The position numbers and the translations under genes are program-made. Positions 27,456-37,131 of a stretch of DNA of 64,000 nt are shown here, one piece after another. This stretch comes from Planktotalea arctica (GTDB taxonomy: Bacteria; Pseudomonadota; Alphaproteobacteria; Rhodobacterales; Rhodobacteraceae): the NCBI RefSeq assembly GCF_002105285.1, contig NZ_MUHR01000013.1, positions 124,001-188,000 of the forward strand, in the 5' to 3' direction. Below the pieces are notes generated by a model that did not search any database, was not told the origin of the DNA, and saw only the letters and a program-made list of their open reading frames with translations. Each line of letters starts with the position of its first letter. Position 1 is the stretch's first letter.

Positions 27456-27692
27456 TTAACTTCTGCGGACGGAATTTCCGCCAGCGATGATCTTGTTTAT
27501 CAACGTAGCGACCGCGTTATGTTCCTCGATCTCTATGTCGGAACCTCCCGCATTTTCATGTGTGGCGGCAGCATCCATGAGAACGCCCATGATCTCTTTT
27601 TCTGGCAGGACCTTCGCATCATTCAGCGCAAGAAGCAGCGCTTCGCAGATTGATAAGGCGGCCACACCAGAACTCGTGCTATGGTCAGACAT
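27456..27692 (-). CDS. Small conserved-looking protein of unknown function
   Basis: A 78-residue acidic protein (MSDHSTSSGVAALSICEALL then ALNDAKVLPEKEIMGVLMDA). It is helical, without membrane segments or known motifs. The start is preceded by AAAGGCAAACACAGT. It shares the upstream region with the divergent Crp/Fnr regulator, including the dyad at 27781, so its expression may be tied to the island regulon. I do not recognise the family. Confidence 0.65.
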   Translation of the reverse strand: MSDHSTSSGVAALSICEALLLALNDAKVLPEKEIMGVLMDAAATHENAGGSDIEIEEHNAVATLINKIIAGGNSVRRS

Positions 27693-27780
27693 ACTGTGTT
27701 TGCCTTTCAGGATTACCCGACGCGCGCAGCGAACCTGTGCGGCGGTAAATGCAGTCTTTCAAAGATCATTTCTCTTTGGA

Positions 27781-27794
27781 CTGATCCATGTCAG
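27781..27794. promoter_or_regulatory. Crp/Fnr-type dyad CTGATCCATGTCAG
   Basis: CTGATCCATGTCAG lies 58 bases before the Crp/Fnr gene start (27852) and about 90 before the divergent small gene. It is the exact reverse complement of the site at 56260 and one of ten matches to YTGAY-N4-RTYAR in this window. It could mediate feedback on the regulator gene. Confidence 0.65.
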
Positions 27795-27851
27795 TCGCGG
27801 CTGATTTCTCTTTGATAGGTAACCAGCATTTTGTGTGGATAGGAGCCCATG

Positions 27852-28580
27852 ATGCCGAACAAGCCGCTCGCACTTAAACTGGGCGCTTTTGTAGCCTTAT
27901 CAGAGGCCGAACTGTCCATTCTGGAAGGTTTGCACAAGCGCCGCCGTGCCTTTGTCGCTGGACGCGATCTGGTGCATCAGGGGCAAATAGATCATGCCGC
28001 ATACATTCTTGAGTCCGGGTGGGCCTGTTCCTACAAACTGCTGCACGATGGGCAGCGACAGATTGTCGATTTCCAGATACCAGGCGATTTTTTGGGGCTG
28101 CGGAGTGTGGTGTTGCACATCTCGGATCATAGTATTGAGCCTGTCACTGATATCGAAGTGACGGAAGTGCATGTCTCTGACCTTCTGGAGGTGTTTTCGC
28201 ACACGCCGCGGCTGGCGACAGCGGTCCTTTGGGCGGCATCTCGCGACGAGGCGATGGTGGTCGAGCATCTGGTAGGTATCGGGCGTCGCGATGCGGCTGA
28301 ACGCATGGCGCATTTCCTGCTCGAACTTGGGGCCAGATTGTCCCTTGTCGGCTTGGGAAGCAGGGCGGGATACGCTTGTCCTCTGACACAATATCTTTTG
28401 GCCGATGCCCTAGGGTTAAGTGCCGTTCACGTGAACCGCGTGCTGCGGCAATTGCGCGAACAGGGACTGGTTACATTCCGCGATGGTTTTGTCACGTTTG
28501 ATGACTATGACCGGCTGGTTGAATTTGCAGATTTTGAGATGACCTATTTGGATCAAGTTGGACCATTGTTGGCGAAATGA
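27852..28580 (+). CDS. Crp/Fnr-family transcriptional regulator without an N-terminal FeS cysteine cluster
   Basis: A 242-residue regulator: cyclic-nucleotide-binding-like domain (AFVAGRDLVHQGQIDHAAYI, GQRQIVDFQIPGDFLGLRSV), dimer helix, and a C-terminal HTH (TQYLLADALGLSAVHVNRVL). The N-terminus lacks the cysteine group of FNR, so it is not a classic O2-sensing FeS protein; its two cysteines lie at WACSYK and YACPLTQ. The recognition helix VHVNRVL differs from the ETISR type that reads TTGAT half-sites, so the island dyads may be read by another FNR-like protein. ATG 27852 is six bases after AGGAG; ATG 27849 is a close alternative. Confidence 0.9.
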   Translation: MPNKPLALKLGAFVALSEAELSILEGLHKRRRAFVAGRDLVHQGQIDHAAYILESGWACSYKLLHDGQRQIVDFQIPGDFLGLRSVVLHISDHSIEPVTDIEVTEVHVSDLLEVFSHTPRLATAVLWAASRDEAMVVEHLVGIGRRDAAERMAHFLLELGARLSLVGLGSRAGYACPLTQYLLADALGLSAVHVNRVLRQLREQGLVTFRDGFVTFDDYDRLVEFADFEMTYLDQVGPLLAK

Positions 28581-28623
28581 TCAGTTTTCTTGGTTTGGCA
28601 GAACTGAGTGACTGTCCTGAAAC

Positions 28624-28673
28624 GAGAAACACGCGGGACGGGGGACATGGGAACAGTCTGTCCCACGTGTCTC
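28624..28673. terminator. Inverted repeat between convergent genes, probable bidirectional terminator
   Basis: GAGAAACACGCGGGAC (28624-28639) pairs with GTCCCACGTGTCTC (28660-28673) with two mismatches over a 20-base loop. It sits between the Crp/Fnr gene ending at 28580 and the GNAT gene ending at 28703. Confidence 0.55.
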
Positions 28674-28702
28674 TGGATCACTCGGACTGGTTACACGTCC
28701 AC

Positions 28703-29425
28703 CTAAGTTCGGTGAACACTGGGGACTATCGCGCCGCCCTCGTTCTCCCACACTGATGTAGGTTGGTCTGGACCTATTATTTCCGGTAGTACCGGATGGA
28801 AGTTCACAAACTGGTGGAGTTTGGCCGACGTCCGGTTGATGATTGCCCGGGCGGCTCCACCCAGTGTTTCGCGGTTTTCTGCCGTTGACTTAAGAAAACG
28901 CACAGAAATGGCGGAAACAGGAAATGTAACCTCGATATCTTCACCTCCAAGTGCTGTTTGCACTCCACCGAATTGATCCAGAAGCCCCAGCATTGCCGTG
29001 TTCTCGCTGTGGACCAGGGCATTGAACTCGGTAATTCGACCTTGCCTCGCGAATTTCGCCAGCGCGCCAAGGAGAAGACTGCCCAGCCCCTGACGCTGAT
29101 AGTGATCGGCAATGGTGATCGCGATCTCAGCGACATGTTTTTGATCGGGTAGCCGTATATATCGCGCGATGCCAATCGGTTCTGGCGTTGGTCCATCTCT
29201 GAGCAAAGCGCCTACCGCGACGTGGTCCGGGCCGTTTGTGGCTGTGAACGTGTCCAGTTCTTTCTCGGTGAGGTTTTTGTGCGCCCCCAGAAACCGAAAA
29301 TATCTCGCACGATCGGACAAATGCGCGAAACCAATCTCCAATAGGTGGCGATCTGTCGATGTCACTTCCCTCACGAGCACGGACGCGCCGTTTTTGAGGG
29401 TTGTTGGGAAGTGCGTGAGTTTCAC
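28703..29425 (-). CDS. GNAT-family N-acetyltransferase at the end of the arc operon
   Basis: A 240-residue protein with a GNAT fold: RDHLLEIGFAHLSDRARYFR-like region near residue 25 (RHLLEIGFAHLSDRARYFRF) and the acetyl-CoA site HYQRQGLGSLLLGALAKFAR near 120 (Q/RxxGxG/A type). Proteins of this shape act on protein lysines or small molecules; the first part resembles acetyltransferases that modify metabolic enzymes. Its ATG overlaps the carbamate kinase stop (ATGA), so it belongs to the arginine deiminase operon. A role in tuning the operon enzymes by acetylation is possible but unproven. Confidence 0.85.
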   Translation of the reverse strand: MKLTHFPTTLKNGASVLVREVTSTDRHLLEIGFAHLSDRARYFRFLGAHKNLTEKELDTFTATNGPDHVAVGALLRDGPTPEPIGIARYIRLPDQKHVAEIAITIADHYQRQGLGSLLLGALAKFARQGRITEFNALVHSENTAMLGLLDQFGGVQTALGGEDIEVTFPVSAISVRFLKSTAENRETLGGAARAIINRTSAKLHQFVNFHPVLPEIIGPDQPTSVWENEGGAIVPSVHRT

Positions 29426-30411
29426 TGCTTGCCTCGAAGGTCAGATACGCCTTGTTGCTCTGCAAAAGTTTCATCTGTCGCGCCTTGCCGCGCTTTGGGC
29501 TTATCTTCTAGAATGCGTGTCCCCGCACGGCCCTCGATGATGGCGCGGGCATCTGTCAGCTGTCCTATTCCGGCGAGTTTGCCACTGACGGTTGTGAAGG
29601 CCACCGCAGCGGCAACCTTTGGACCCATCGACCCGGGTGGAAGGTCAAGGTTCCCAAGTTTTGACGGAGTGGTCGTGCTGATGGCGGTCTGATTGGGAGC
29701 GCCAAAATCTCGGTAGACGGCTGGTACGTCAGTCAGCAGCAAAAGCGCGTCTGCGTCGAGGCCGAGGGCCAGAAGGGCTGACGTTCGGTCCTTGTCGATG
29801 ACCGCCTCGACGCCCTCCATGTCACCGCTCGCGTTTCGAATGACGGGAATGCCTCCACCGCCCGCGCAGATGACGATATGCTCAGCGTCCAAAAGAACCT
29901 TTATGGCGTCCAAACCGATGATGCGAAGGGGCATGGGCGAGGGAACGATCCGGCGCATGCCGCCGGTTGCTTCCTGCACCATCTGCCAGCCGTGATCGCT
30001 GACAGCCAACGCGGCTTCTTTTTCAGTATAGACAGGACCGATGGGCTTGCTGGGGGTGCCAAAGGCAGGGTCTTTCGGGTCCACCTCCACACGGCTGAGG
30101 AGGGTTGCACAGCGCGAACCTTTTGGGAGCGCGTTCATCAATTCTTGTTCGATCAAGTAGCCAATCATGCCGTCTGTCTCAGCGCCCAGCACATCCAGCG
30201 GCCATGGTTTTTGAGGATCATAGGACGCACCTTGGAGGGCCAGCAAACCAACCTGTGGTCCGTTGCCATGGGCCACGATGATTTCATGGTCACGCGCCAG
30301 ATCAGCAAGCGCAAGTGCCGCAAGCCTTACGTTCGTCCGCTGAACGGCTGCGGTCAGCGGCTCACCTCTGCGCAATAATGCATTTCCGCCAAGGGCCACA
30401 ACGATGCGCAT
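29422..30411 (-). CDS. arcC: Carbamate kinase
   Basis: A 329-residue carbamate kinase: MRIVVALGGNALLRRGEP at the N-terminus (nucleotide site), HGNGPQVGLLALQGA near residue 50, ICAGGGGIPVI near 210 and VIDKDRTSALLALGLDADAL near 235. It makes ATP from carbamoyl phosphate and ADP, the only ATP-yielding step of the arginine deiminase pathway. The ATG at 30411 is one base after the arcB stop; an in-frame upstream ATG would run deep into arcB and lacks family similarity. Confidence 0.95.
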   Translation of the reverse strand: MRIVVALGGNALLRRGEPLTAAVQRTNVRLAALALADLARDHEIIVAHGNGPQVGLLALQGASYDPQKPWPLDVLGAETDGMIGYLIEQELMNALPKGSRCATLLSRVEVDPKDPAFGTPSKPIGPVYTEKEAALAVSDHGWQMVQEATGGMRRIVPSPMPLRIIGLDAIKVLLDAEHIVICAGGGGIPVIRNASGDMEGVEAVIDKDRTSALLALGLDADALLLLTDVPAVYRDFGAPNQTAISTTTPSKLGNLDLPPGSMGPKVAAAVAFTTVSGKLAGIGQLTDARAIIEGRAGTRILEDKPKARQGATDETFAEQQGVSDLRGKQ

Positions 30412-30412
30412 G

Positions 30413-31414
30413 TCAGGCCCCCATTGTGGCGACGAGGACCGCCTTGATCGTATGCATCCGGTTTTCTGCCTGATCGAATACGACAGAGGCGGCGCTTTCA
30501 AACACCTCTTCGGTCACTTCCATGCAGTCGATGCCGAACTTTTGGAACGTCGCCTCGCCCACTTCGGTGTCGCGGTTGTGGAAGGCGGGCAGGCAATGCA
30601 TGAATTTGGCGTAAGGGTTCTTGGTCTTTTCCATCACCTCGGTTGTCACGCGATAAGGCGACAGCAGTGCGATCCGCTCTTCCCAGACGTCATCAGGTTC
30701 ACCCATCGAGACCCAGACATCGGTGTAGACGAAATCGGCCCCTTCCAACCCTTCGGCATGCTTCTCGGTCAGGGTGATCCGCGCGCCCGTGGCCTCGGCA
30801 ATGGTGCGGCATTGCGCGACAAGCTCTGCATCGGGCCAGCAGCTTTGTGGGCCACACAGGCGGATATCCATGCCGATCAGGGCGGCACCGACCATCAGGC
30901 TTGAGCCCATGTTATTTCCCGCATCCCCCATGAAGCAAAATGCGATATCTGAAAGATGCTTGTGCGTGAATTCCTTCATGGTCATCAGGTCAGCGAGGAT
31001 CTGGGTGGGATGAAATTCATCCGTCAGCCCGTTGAAAACCGGTACGCCGGAAAACTCCGCCAGCACCTCTGCATCCTTTTGGCCAAAACCGCGATACTCG
31101 ATCCCGTCATAGAAGCGGCCAAGAACGCGGGCGGTGTCTTTCATCGTTTCCTTGTGGCCGATGTGGCTGCCGGATGGACCCAGATAGGTGACATGGGCGC
31201 CTTGATCATAGGCTGCGACTTCAAAACCGCTGCGGGTGCGGGTGCTGTCCTTTTCAAAGATCAGAGCGATGTTCTTGCCTTCGAGCATGGGTCGTTCATA
31301 TCCGCCTGCCTTGGCCATCTTGAGGGAGGCCGCGAGTTGCAACAAGTGCCGTATTTGGTCTGGCGTGAAATCGAGCAGCTTAATGAAACTGCGTCCGCGA
31401 AGGTTCTGTGGCAT
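30413..31414 (-). CDS. arcB: Ornithine carbamoyltransferase, catabolic type
   Basis: A 333-residue OTC. Carbamoyl phosphate site [18 protein letters not shown] near residue 55, [16 protein letters not shown] near 135, the ornithine loop [19 protein letters not shown] near 275. Length and the HNRDTEVG insertion match catabolic ArcB-type enzymes that run citrulline phosphorolysis, giving carbamoyl phosphate and ornithine. ATG 31414 is about eight bases from AAGGAA. It lies between the membrane protein gene and arcC in the operon. Confidence 0.95.
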   Translation of the reverse strand: MPQNLRGRSFIKLLDFTPDQIRHLLQLAASLKMAKAGGYERPMLEGKNIALIFEKDSTRTRSGFEVAAYDQGAHVTYLGPSGSHIGHKETMKDTARVLGRFYDGIEYRGFGQKDAEVLAEFSGVPVFNGLTDEFHPTQILADLMTMKEFTHKHLSDIAFCFMGDAGNNMGSSLMVGAALIGMDIRLCGPQSCWPDAELVAQCRTIAEATGARITLTEKHAEGLEGADFVYTDVWVSMGEPDDVWEERIALLSPYRVTTEVMEKTKNPYAKFMHCLPAFHNRDTEVGEATFQKFGIDCMEVTEEVFESAASVVFDQAENRMHTIKAVLVATMGA

Positions 31415-31463
31415 TAAATGTTCCTTGAAGAATGAGTGCATTGGGTAGGGTATTGGTGTGCCA

Positions 31464-32321
31464 TCACGCGGGTTGCGATATGTTGGCTTGCCACACGGCG
31501 GCTCCAAGCCAGATCATCGCCGCGATGATTGAGATGGCACCGACCAGAACCAGATAGAACGGTGCGCCAAATGCGAATTCAGCGACAATACCAACTGGCA
31601 TCAACATGCCCGCCAACCCGAGCCAAGAGATCCAACGTGCGGAAAATGCGTTCAGCGGCAGTTTTAGGATCAGGTAGCCGATCATGATGTTGAGCAGAGC
31701 AAAGAGGTTGCCGTGCACATGTGCCAGACGCGATTCAAAGTGCGTTCCAGTCGAATAGTCGGCGATCCATTGCGCGCGGCTCGGTGCAAAATCGCGCAGA
31801 TAGATCAACCCAAAACCGTAAAGCATGAAAGCTGCCAGTAGGAACAATCCGGCCACGATGTTCTTTTTTCCATAGGTCATATGGCGTCTTCCATTTCTGT
31901 TAGGTTTCAGGTGCGGTTTGGCGGCAAGACCTCGTAAATAGAGTGCGATTGTGATCCATGTGCCTGCGCGCAGGATCATGGCACCCACAGTGCGCATCTC
32001 GTACGGGTTGCCTTGCAAAATGTGCCAACCAAGCAATGCAAATACTGCGACAATTGCGAGGGCCATTGCGATAGCTGCCCAATTCGCCCATGCCTTGCGC
32101 AGCGAAATGCCTAAACCAATTGCCATGTAGGCGAAGCCGGACAGAAAATTGAACCACAGCACGAAAGGAACGGCGTCGCCCGCTGCTGCACGCGCGGCGG
32201 ACGGGCCAAACAGAGCGCGGCCACCGGACACAATTGTCAAAGCTCCAAATGCCAGCGCCACAGCGGCTGCGATCCAAATGCCTTTAGGCACCTCTTTCAA
32301 TGTGGCTTGTTTTGGTGTCAC
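31464..32321 (-). CDS. Eight-segment membrane protein within the arc operon, apparent fusion of two small proteins
   Basis: A 285-residue protein in one frame. The N-terminal part ([20 protein letters not shown] on) has four hydrophobic segments; a charged linker ([13 protein letters not shown]) then leads to [20 protein letters not shown] and four more. The second half has its own plausible ribosome site (GGAAGA, seven bases before its ATG at about 31880), so two overlapping products or a recent fusion are both possible. GTG 32321 follows AAGGAACACCCT. I do not recognise either family; a histidine-bearing loop ([17 protein letters not shown]) lies in the second half. Its place between arcA and arcB suggests a transport or stress-membrane role. 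Confidence 0.75.
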   Translation of the reverse strand: MTPKQATLKEVPKGIWIAAAVALAFGALTIVSGGRALFGPSAARAAAGDAVPFVLWFNFLSGFAYMAIGLGISLRKAWANWAAIAMALAIVAVFALLGWHILQGNPYEMRTVGAMILRAGTWITIALYLRGLAAKPHLKPNRNGRRHMTYGKKNIVAGLFLLAAFMLYGFGLIYLRDFAPSRAQWIADYSTGTHFESRLAHVHGNLFALLNIMIGYLILKLPLNAFSARWISWLGLAGMLMPVGIVAEFAFGAPFYLVLVGAISIIAAMIWLGAAVWQANISQPA

Positions 32322-32332
32322 AGGGTGTTCCT

Positions 32333-33568
32333 TCAAACAGCGTCGCGGATCAGGGGGCAGGTCATGCAATGTGATCCACCGCGTCCACGCCCCAGTTCTG
32401 ATCCGGGTATCGTGATGACCTCGACGCCCGCTTTGCGCAGGAGGGTGTTTGAGAAGACGTTGCGCTCGTAGCCGACGACAACGCCCGGCTCGAGGCAGAG
32501 CAGATTGTTGGCATCGTCCCATTGTTCGCGAGCGGCCTCATAGGCGTCGCCGCCTGTTGGCACGGTGCGAAGTTTCTTGATATTCAAAGCATCCGCGACC
32601 ACATCGAGGAAGGGTTTTGTTTCAACCTCGACGGCAATGGTTTTGTGGTCCGTTTGGCGCAGGCTTGTGCAGCGGATTGCATCTGTCACTTCGGAAAAGA
32701 CCGTGACCAGATCACGGTCACAGAAGGTGAAGACCGTATCTAAATGCATCGCACTGCGGGATTTAGGGAACTGGCAGGCTATAACGCGGGTTGCACCGCC
32801 GCCTGCAAAAAGCCCACGCGCGATCTGGCCCACGGCCTGAGGCGTCGTCCGCTCGCCCATGCCAACGAGGACAGTGCCATTGCCGATTGGCATCACGTCG
32901 CCGCCCTCGACCGTGGCAGGCCCGTGGTCTTGTCTTGGATCACCCCACCAGATGGGAAACCCGGCATCCTTGAAATCCGGGTGAAACCGATAAATCGCGG
33001 CAAGGTTCAGCGTCTCTAACCGCCTTGCAGGCCAGTGCATCGGGTTGAGTGTAACACCGCCGTAAATCCAACAGGTTGTATCGCGGGTGAAGATGTGGTT
33101 AGGCAAGGGGGGCAGGATGAAATCAGCCGGATCCAGCATGGGGGCCAGTACGCCCTTGGCGGTAATCGGTAACTCTGCCTTGCTCATCCCGCCGATTAGA
33201 ATAGTGGATAGCAGATCGGCGGGGATTTCCATCAGATGGGCCATGAGATCCTCAGCAAGGCCGATGCCAACGGTATTGTCAGTAATGCGCGCCTCCAAAA
33301 GCCAGCGGCGGGCTTCCATGTCGGCCAATGTCTCGGCCAAGAGTTGGCGCAGGAACACGACCTCGACCCCGCGATTGCGCATCGCATCAACAAAGGTCAT
33401 GTGCTCGATGCGCGCCTGTTTGACCCAGATCACATCATCAAACAGCAGCTCGGCGCAGTTGGCGGGTGTCAGCCTTGCCATGGCAGCACCGGGTTTATGC
33501 ACCAGAACGCGGCGCAGTTTGCCCGCCTCTGAGTGAAGGCCGTAGGCCAATGAAGCATCGTGTGTCAT
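32333..33568 (-). CDS. arcA: Arginine deiminase
   Basis: A 411-residue arginine deiminase with the pentein active site: [17 protein letters not shown] near residue 40, [18 protein letters not shown] near 165, [20 protein letters not shown] near 220, [15 protein letters not shown] near 275 and the catalytic cysteine in [12 protein letters not shown] at the C-terminus. It hydrolyses arginine to citrulline and ammonia, feeding arcB and arcC and raising cytoplasmic pH. Its start overlaps the stop of the antiporter-like gene (ATGA). Confidence 0.96.
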   Translation of the reverse strand: MTHDASLAYGLHSEAGKLRRVLVHKPGAAMARLTPANCAELLFDDVIWVKQARIEHMTFVDAMRNRGVEVVFLRQLLAETLADMEARRWLLEARITDNTVGIGLAEDLMAHLMEIPADLLSTILIGGMSKAELPITAKGVLAPMLDPADFILPPLPNHIFTRDTTCWIYGGVTLNPMHWPARRLETLNLAAIYRFHPDFKDAGFPIWWGDPRQDHGPATVEGGDVMPIGNGTVLVGMGERTTPQAVGQIARGLFAGGGATRVIACQFPKSRSAMHLDTVFTFCDRDLVTVFSEVTDAIRCTSLRQTDHKTIAVEVETKPFLDVVADALNIKKLRTVPTGGDAYEAAREQWDDANNLLCLEPGVVVGYERNVFSNTLLRKAGVEVITIPGSELGRGRGGSHCMTCPLIRDAV

Positions 33569-35013
33569 GTTGGGGTTCCTTGAAGCAGCACGCCAAGACT
33601 GAGGGCGGCCATGATGATGACGGTGAGGCCCAGCAGCACGGGCCAGACAAAGCGCAGCCAGCGCTCATAAGGAACGCGCGCGATGGCGAGCCCGCCCATG
33701 ACTACGGCAGAGGTGGGAGTGACGAGGTTGACGACGCCGGTCGCAGATTGAAATGCGGTAACAATTAGGCTGCGCTCGACCCCGGCAAAGTCGCCAACCG
33801 GCGCGAGGATCGGCATCGACAAAACGGCAAGACCTGACGTCGAGGGTACGAAGAAGGCCATCACCACTTCGATCCAGTACATCACGTTGATAAACACGAT
33901 TCGATTGAGGCCCGCGACTGTACCTTCCGCCCAATGCAGGATGGTGTCGGTCATATGACCGGCGTCCATGATAACGACGATACCGCGTGCAAGCCCGATA
34001 ATGAGCGCGACACCCAGAAGGTCGCGCGCACCGCCGACGAAGGCCTCGACCATACCTTTTTCGCCCAGACGCCCGATAAGGCCGATGCCGATTCCGGCGA
34101 ATAGGAACAGCCCGCTCATCTCAGCCATCCACCATCCGCCCAGCGACACGCCCCAGATCATGACGGCGAAGGTGGCCCCAAAAAGCAGCAGGACGATTTT
34201 ATGCAGACCGGTAAAGTCAGAGATGACCGCCTCGGCCGTGCCAAAATGCGCCTCGTTCGCGGCCTTCAGATCATAGACAAACGACTTAGAAGGATCGGCT
34301 TTGACCCTTGCAGCATAGCGCATGACATAGGCCACGGTGGCCGCAAAAGTGATGCCAAGGATGACAAAGCGCAGCATCAGCCCATCGGTAAACGGGACAC
34401 CTGCCGCGTCCGACGCAATGACGGTAGAGAAGGCGTTCACGGTCGAGCCAAGCACACCGATGCCAGCGCCCAATAGGATCACCGCCACTGCTGTCATGGA
34501 GTCATAGCCTGCGGCGATCATGACGGGGGTCAGCAGCACGTAAAAGGCCAGTGTTTCCTCGGCCATGCCTTCGGTCGTGCCACCTATGGCGAACAGACCC
34601 ATCAGGATCGGGATCATCCACTTTTCGCGGCCCTTGAGCCGGGTCATGGCGCGTTTGATGCCCGCGTCGATGGCCCCGGTGGCTGTGACCACGCCAATAA
34701 ATCCGCCGATCATCAGCACGAACAACGCCACGTCGATCGCGTTCGCGGTATAGCTGCCAGGATCGTAAAAGCCTGCGATAGGGGCAAGGATGACATCGAA
34801 GACGCCCTGCGGGTTGGCCTCGGTGGGGGCATAGGTCCCCGCCACGGGGAGTTCCTTGCCAAGCGCCTCGGAGGCCACGCGTTCATATTGGCCCGCCGGG
34901 ATCACCCATGTCAGGGCCGCGATGATCACGATCAGCGCGAACAGAATCGTATAGGCCGAGGGAAATGAGAGCCGTTTGGTGGTTTCGGGAGCGGGTGTTG
35001 TTGGATTTGCCAT
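33565..35013 (-). CDS. YfcC/DcuC-superfamily transporter, probable arginine/ornithine exchanger
   Basis: A 482-residue inner-membrane protein with about 12 segments; family stretches include FSPS-like start [60 protein letters not shown] near residue 155 and [20 protein letters not shown] near 405. This is the YfcC group of the DcuC/ArcD-like superfamily. Leading the arcDABC-like operon, it most likely swaps external arginine for ornithine. ATG 35013 is seven bases from AAGGACA. A weak Crp/Fnr-type dyad lies 81 bases upstream. Confidence 0.88.
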   Translation of the reverse strand: MANPTTPAPETTKRLSFPSAYTILFALIVIIAALTWVIPAGQYERVASEALGKELPVAGTYAPTEANPQGVFDVILAPIAGFYDPGSYTANAIDVALFVLMIGGFIGVVTATGAIDAGIKRAMTRLKGREKWMIPILMGLFAIGGTTEGMAEETLAFYVLLTPVMIAAGYDSMTAVAVILLGAGIGVLGSTVNAFSTVIASDAAGVPFTDGLMLRFVILGITFAATVAYVMRYAARVKADPSKSFVYDLKAANEAHFGTAEAVISDFTGLHKIVLLLFGATFAVMIWGVSLGGWWMAEMSGLFLFAGIGIGLIGRLGEKGMVEAFVGGARDLLGVALIIGLARGIVVIMDAGHMTDTILHWAEGTVAGLNRIVFINVMYWIEVVMAFFVPSTSGLAVLSMPILAPVGDFAGVERSLIVTAFQSATGVVNLVTPTSAVVMGGLAIARVPYERWLRFVWPVLLGLTVIIMAALSLGVLLQGTPT

Positions 35014-35093
35014 CTGGTGTCCTTTGTCGGCACGCATCGCAACGGCGATCGCGGCGGTTGGGACAATATTACCGGGGGCTGGCAGGTGCTGGA

Positions 35094-35107
35094 CTGACTG
35101 AGGTTAG
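35094..35107. promoter_or_regulatory. Weak Crp/Fnr-type dyad CTGACTGAGGTTAG
   Basis: CTGACTGAGGTTAG lies 81 bases before the arc operon start. Both half-sites deviate from TTGAT/ATCAA but fit the island consensus YTGAY-N4-RTYAR, at the same distance seen at the other operons. Confidence 0.4.
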
Positions 35108-35299
35108 CTGCCTATCAGGATGCACTGCGGTACAGATGTGGGGGCCGGAATGGTCGAGCACACGAGTGCCAGAAACTAAGAATCCGCCCCGATTGGTTCG
35201 AGCGAAGGGACCAGATGTTTGCATCCACTCCAGAGACTACATACTTTACGTTCACACAATGTCCGGTTTTAAATCTCGGACTGGTTGGATTGAGTTGTT

Positions 35300-36109
35300 A
35301 TGAAGAAACACGATACTGGAGTGTGCAGGCTGACAAGAAAGCGCGGGAAGTACGTTAAATCCCATATTGTCCCAAAGGCGCTGACGCCAAAAGAGGTTCC
35401 AGGCGGCCCGATGTTTCAATCGGACGGCCAAGAACGTCCCAAAAAACGCTTTGATAGTTGGTATGACCAACAGCTCGTAATCCGAAAAGGCGAAGATATT
35501 CTCGCGTCAATTGACGATGATGCGATTAAAGAAATTCAGCGGCTGAAACTTGCATGGAAGTATTGGGACGATGTTTCCGAACTTGAGATGGAACCATTCG
35601 GGGCTGGGGCTGCTATTGGGCTAAGATCGCTTAGCGACGTCGATCACATTACGCTGGCTAAGTTCGCAACTAGTATCCTCTGGCGTGCGGGCGCTTCCGG
35701 AATGATGGATTTACAGAGCTTTCAGGTTTCGGAAGCGCTTCTCGAACAGGCCAGAGAAGTAGTACTTGGGCATTGCGAATTCGATCCGAAAATATTTCCG
35801 ATCAAGGTTTTCCAGTTTGCCACAAAAGGCCCGTTGCACAACCTTACTCCCATGAATCATGAAATGATTCGACCTGATGGATCGACAGAGAAATTCTTTC
35901 GGGTCTTTGCTAATGGCCTTTTCTTTCACATTACTGACACGGTATCGTCTCAGCCTTACGATCTTGGAAAAGAAACCTGGTATCTTGGCAATTCTGGCAG
36001 GCTCGACGTGATCTGTATGGATTTCGAGAAATCCGCTCAGAGTGAATTTGTTACTTCAGTTTTTCAGCACTTCGCTTCACTGAAGAACAGTGGTGGCAAG
36101 AGAACTTAG
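35300..36109 (+). CDS. Unknown protein with an HNH-like N-terminal motif
   Basis: A 269-residue protein with lower GC and different codon use from its neighbours. The N-terminus GVCRLTRKRGKYVKSHIVPK resembles the first half of HNH-type zinc/nuclease motifs (Cys, then S-H-I-x-P-K), but the second cysteine pair and a clear catalytic His-Asn are not evident. The middle (HITLAKFATSILWRAGASGM) looks like a helical domain found in phage or defence-linked unknowns; the C-terminus is beta-rich. It has no operon partner and is flanked by operons on the other strand, so it looks like a transferred single gene. I do not assign a function. Confidence 0.75.
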   Translation: MKKHDTGVCRLTRKRGKYVKSHIVPKALTPKEVPGGPMFQSDGQERPKKRFDSWYDQQLVIRKGEDILASIDDDAIKEIQRLKLAWKYWDDVSELEMEPFGAGAAIGLRSLSDVDHITLAKFATSILWRAGASGMMDLQSFQVSEALLEQAREVVLGHCEFDPKIFPIKVFQFATKGPLHNLTPMNHEMIRPDGSTEKFFRVFANGLFFHITDTVSSQPYDLGKETWYLGNSGRLDVICMDFEKSAQSEFVTSVFQHFASLKNSGGKRT

Positions 36110-36190
36110 GACGGTTCAGCCAGCCATAGCAAACATCCGACCAGTATGCGGCATCTGTTGCGATGCGCTCACAGCCGAACTTTCCCAAAC

Positions 36191-36553
36191 TCACCCTTCG
36201 CCCATATCCACTACCGGCGTCTGCTGGTGGCTCAGCCGCAACCATGTGCCTTCATCGTTCAGGTAGGTCGAGGTGCAAAGCGCCTCATAGATCGGCAGGT
36301 CGCTCCGTTCTGCGGACACGCGGTACGCCAGAACAGCAATGTTGACCTGTCGTGATATATGACGCTCACTCATCACGACCGTGCGCCATCTCTGCGCGAC
36401 ATCAGCCTCTCTCCAGAGGGCATCACCGCGCAGGATCCCGACGGGGTAGGGGAACACAAAGACGGCGTCTTTTGCGGTCATATTGCGGGCGCTTTCAGCT
36501 CCGCTCGTCCAGAAACGCTCTTCGAGATTCCATAGGGTGTCATCCGGTGTCAT
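36191..36553 (-). CDS. SnoaL/DUF4440-like NTF2-fold protein
   Basis: A 120-residue protein with the NTF2-like pattern LWNLEERFWTSGAESARNMT at the start and later FPYPVGILRGDALW, VAVLAYRVSAERSDLP-like beta strands (NIAVLAYRVSAERSDLPIYE) and TSTYLNDEGTWLRLSHQQTP. Such proteins are small isomerase-like or ligand-binding domains of mixed function. It is transcribed toward the unknown gene at 35300-36109 and lies 53 bases downstream of the next membrane protein gene. Confidence 0.8.
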   Translation of the reverse strand: MTPDDTLWNLEERFWTSGAESARNMTAKDAVFVFPYPVGILRGDALWREADVAQRWRTVVMSERHISRQVNIAVLAYRVSAERSDLPIYEALCTSTYLNDEGTWLRLSHQQTPVVDMGEG

Positions 36554-36606
36554 GCCGCGCCCTTGTCAATGTCCGACATCTCCCGGAATTGCTTGATATT
36601 TGCATC

Positions 36607-37023
36607 TCAGTTCCCTTGAGCCAGCGTTACGATCCAGCCAAGAAAAAGGGCTGCTGCGATGATCCAATAGACGGGCGCGCCGGTTGGCAGTTTCACAGAT
36701 TGAGCGACCGAGCCATTTCCGGAGGGTCCCGTGGTTTTTGCTCGATTTGGCAGAAAGGCCAGCAGTCCCGACGCAACGCGACCTTGATCCGATAGCAGCG
36801 TGGGCACGTCCTCGAAACGGGCCAATAACGCTACCAGTCTTTGCCGTGCCGGGGCCTCTTGCATCTTGGCCAGATCAGACGCCTCATTCCACGGATCGAC
36901 GTTCAGTCGGGCAAGCATCGACAGGACAGACACGCTGGTGCCTGTTCGGTCTTCACCGACCGGTGCCCCAAGAAAACGCTCAAAGGCCGGATCTTGGCCC
37001 AACTGGGTCATGGACATCGCCAT
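36607..37023 (-). CDS. Unknown protein with a single C-terminal membrane anchor
   Basis: A 138-residue protein (MAMSMTQLGQDPAFERFLGA...). The body is helical and soluble (VSVLSMLARLNVDPWNEASD, LVALLARFEDVPTLLSDQGR) and the C-terminus is a tail anchor (VYWIIAAALFLGWIVTLAQG). I know proteins of this type beside ackA/pta/N-ATPase clusters only as hypotheticals. The dyad CTGATGCAGATCAG 95 bases upstream gives it its own likely promoter, inside the end of ackA. Confidence 0.75.
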   Translation of the reverse strand: MAMSMTQLGQDPAFERFLGAPVGEDRTGTSVSVLSMLARLNVDPWNEASDLAKMQEAPARQRLVALLARFEDVPTLLSDQGRVASGLLAFLPNRAKTTGPSGNGSVAQSVKLPTGAPVYWIIAAALFLGWIVTLAQGN

Positions 37024-37117
37024 TGTATTCTCCTGTCCTGTGATTGGCAGAAATGGTTTAGCCGCGCGATTGTCTGTACATTTTGTGACAGGGTAAGCCT
37101 TGATGTGCCGTGCTGCG

Positions 37118-37131
37118 CTGATGCAGATCAG
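37118..37131. promoter_or_regulatory. Crp/Fnr-type dyad CTGATGCAGATCAG
   Basis: CTGAT-N4-ATCAG, perfectly symmetric in its arms, 95 bases upstream of the tail-anchored protein gene and overlapping the ackA stop codon. Confidence 0.65.
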
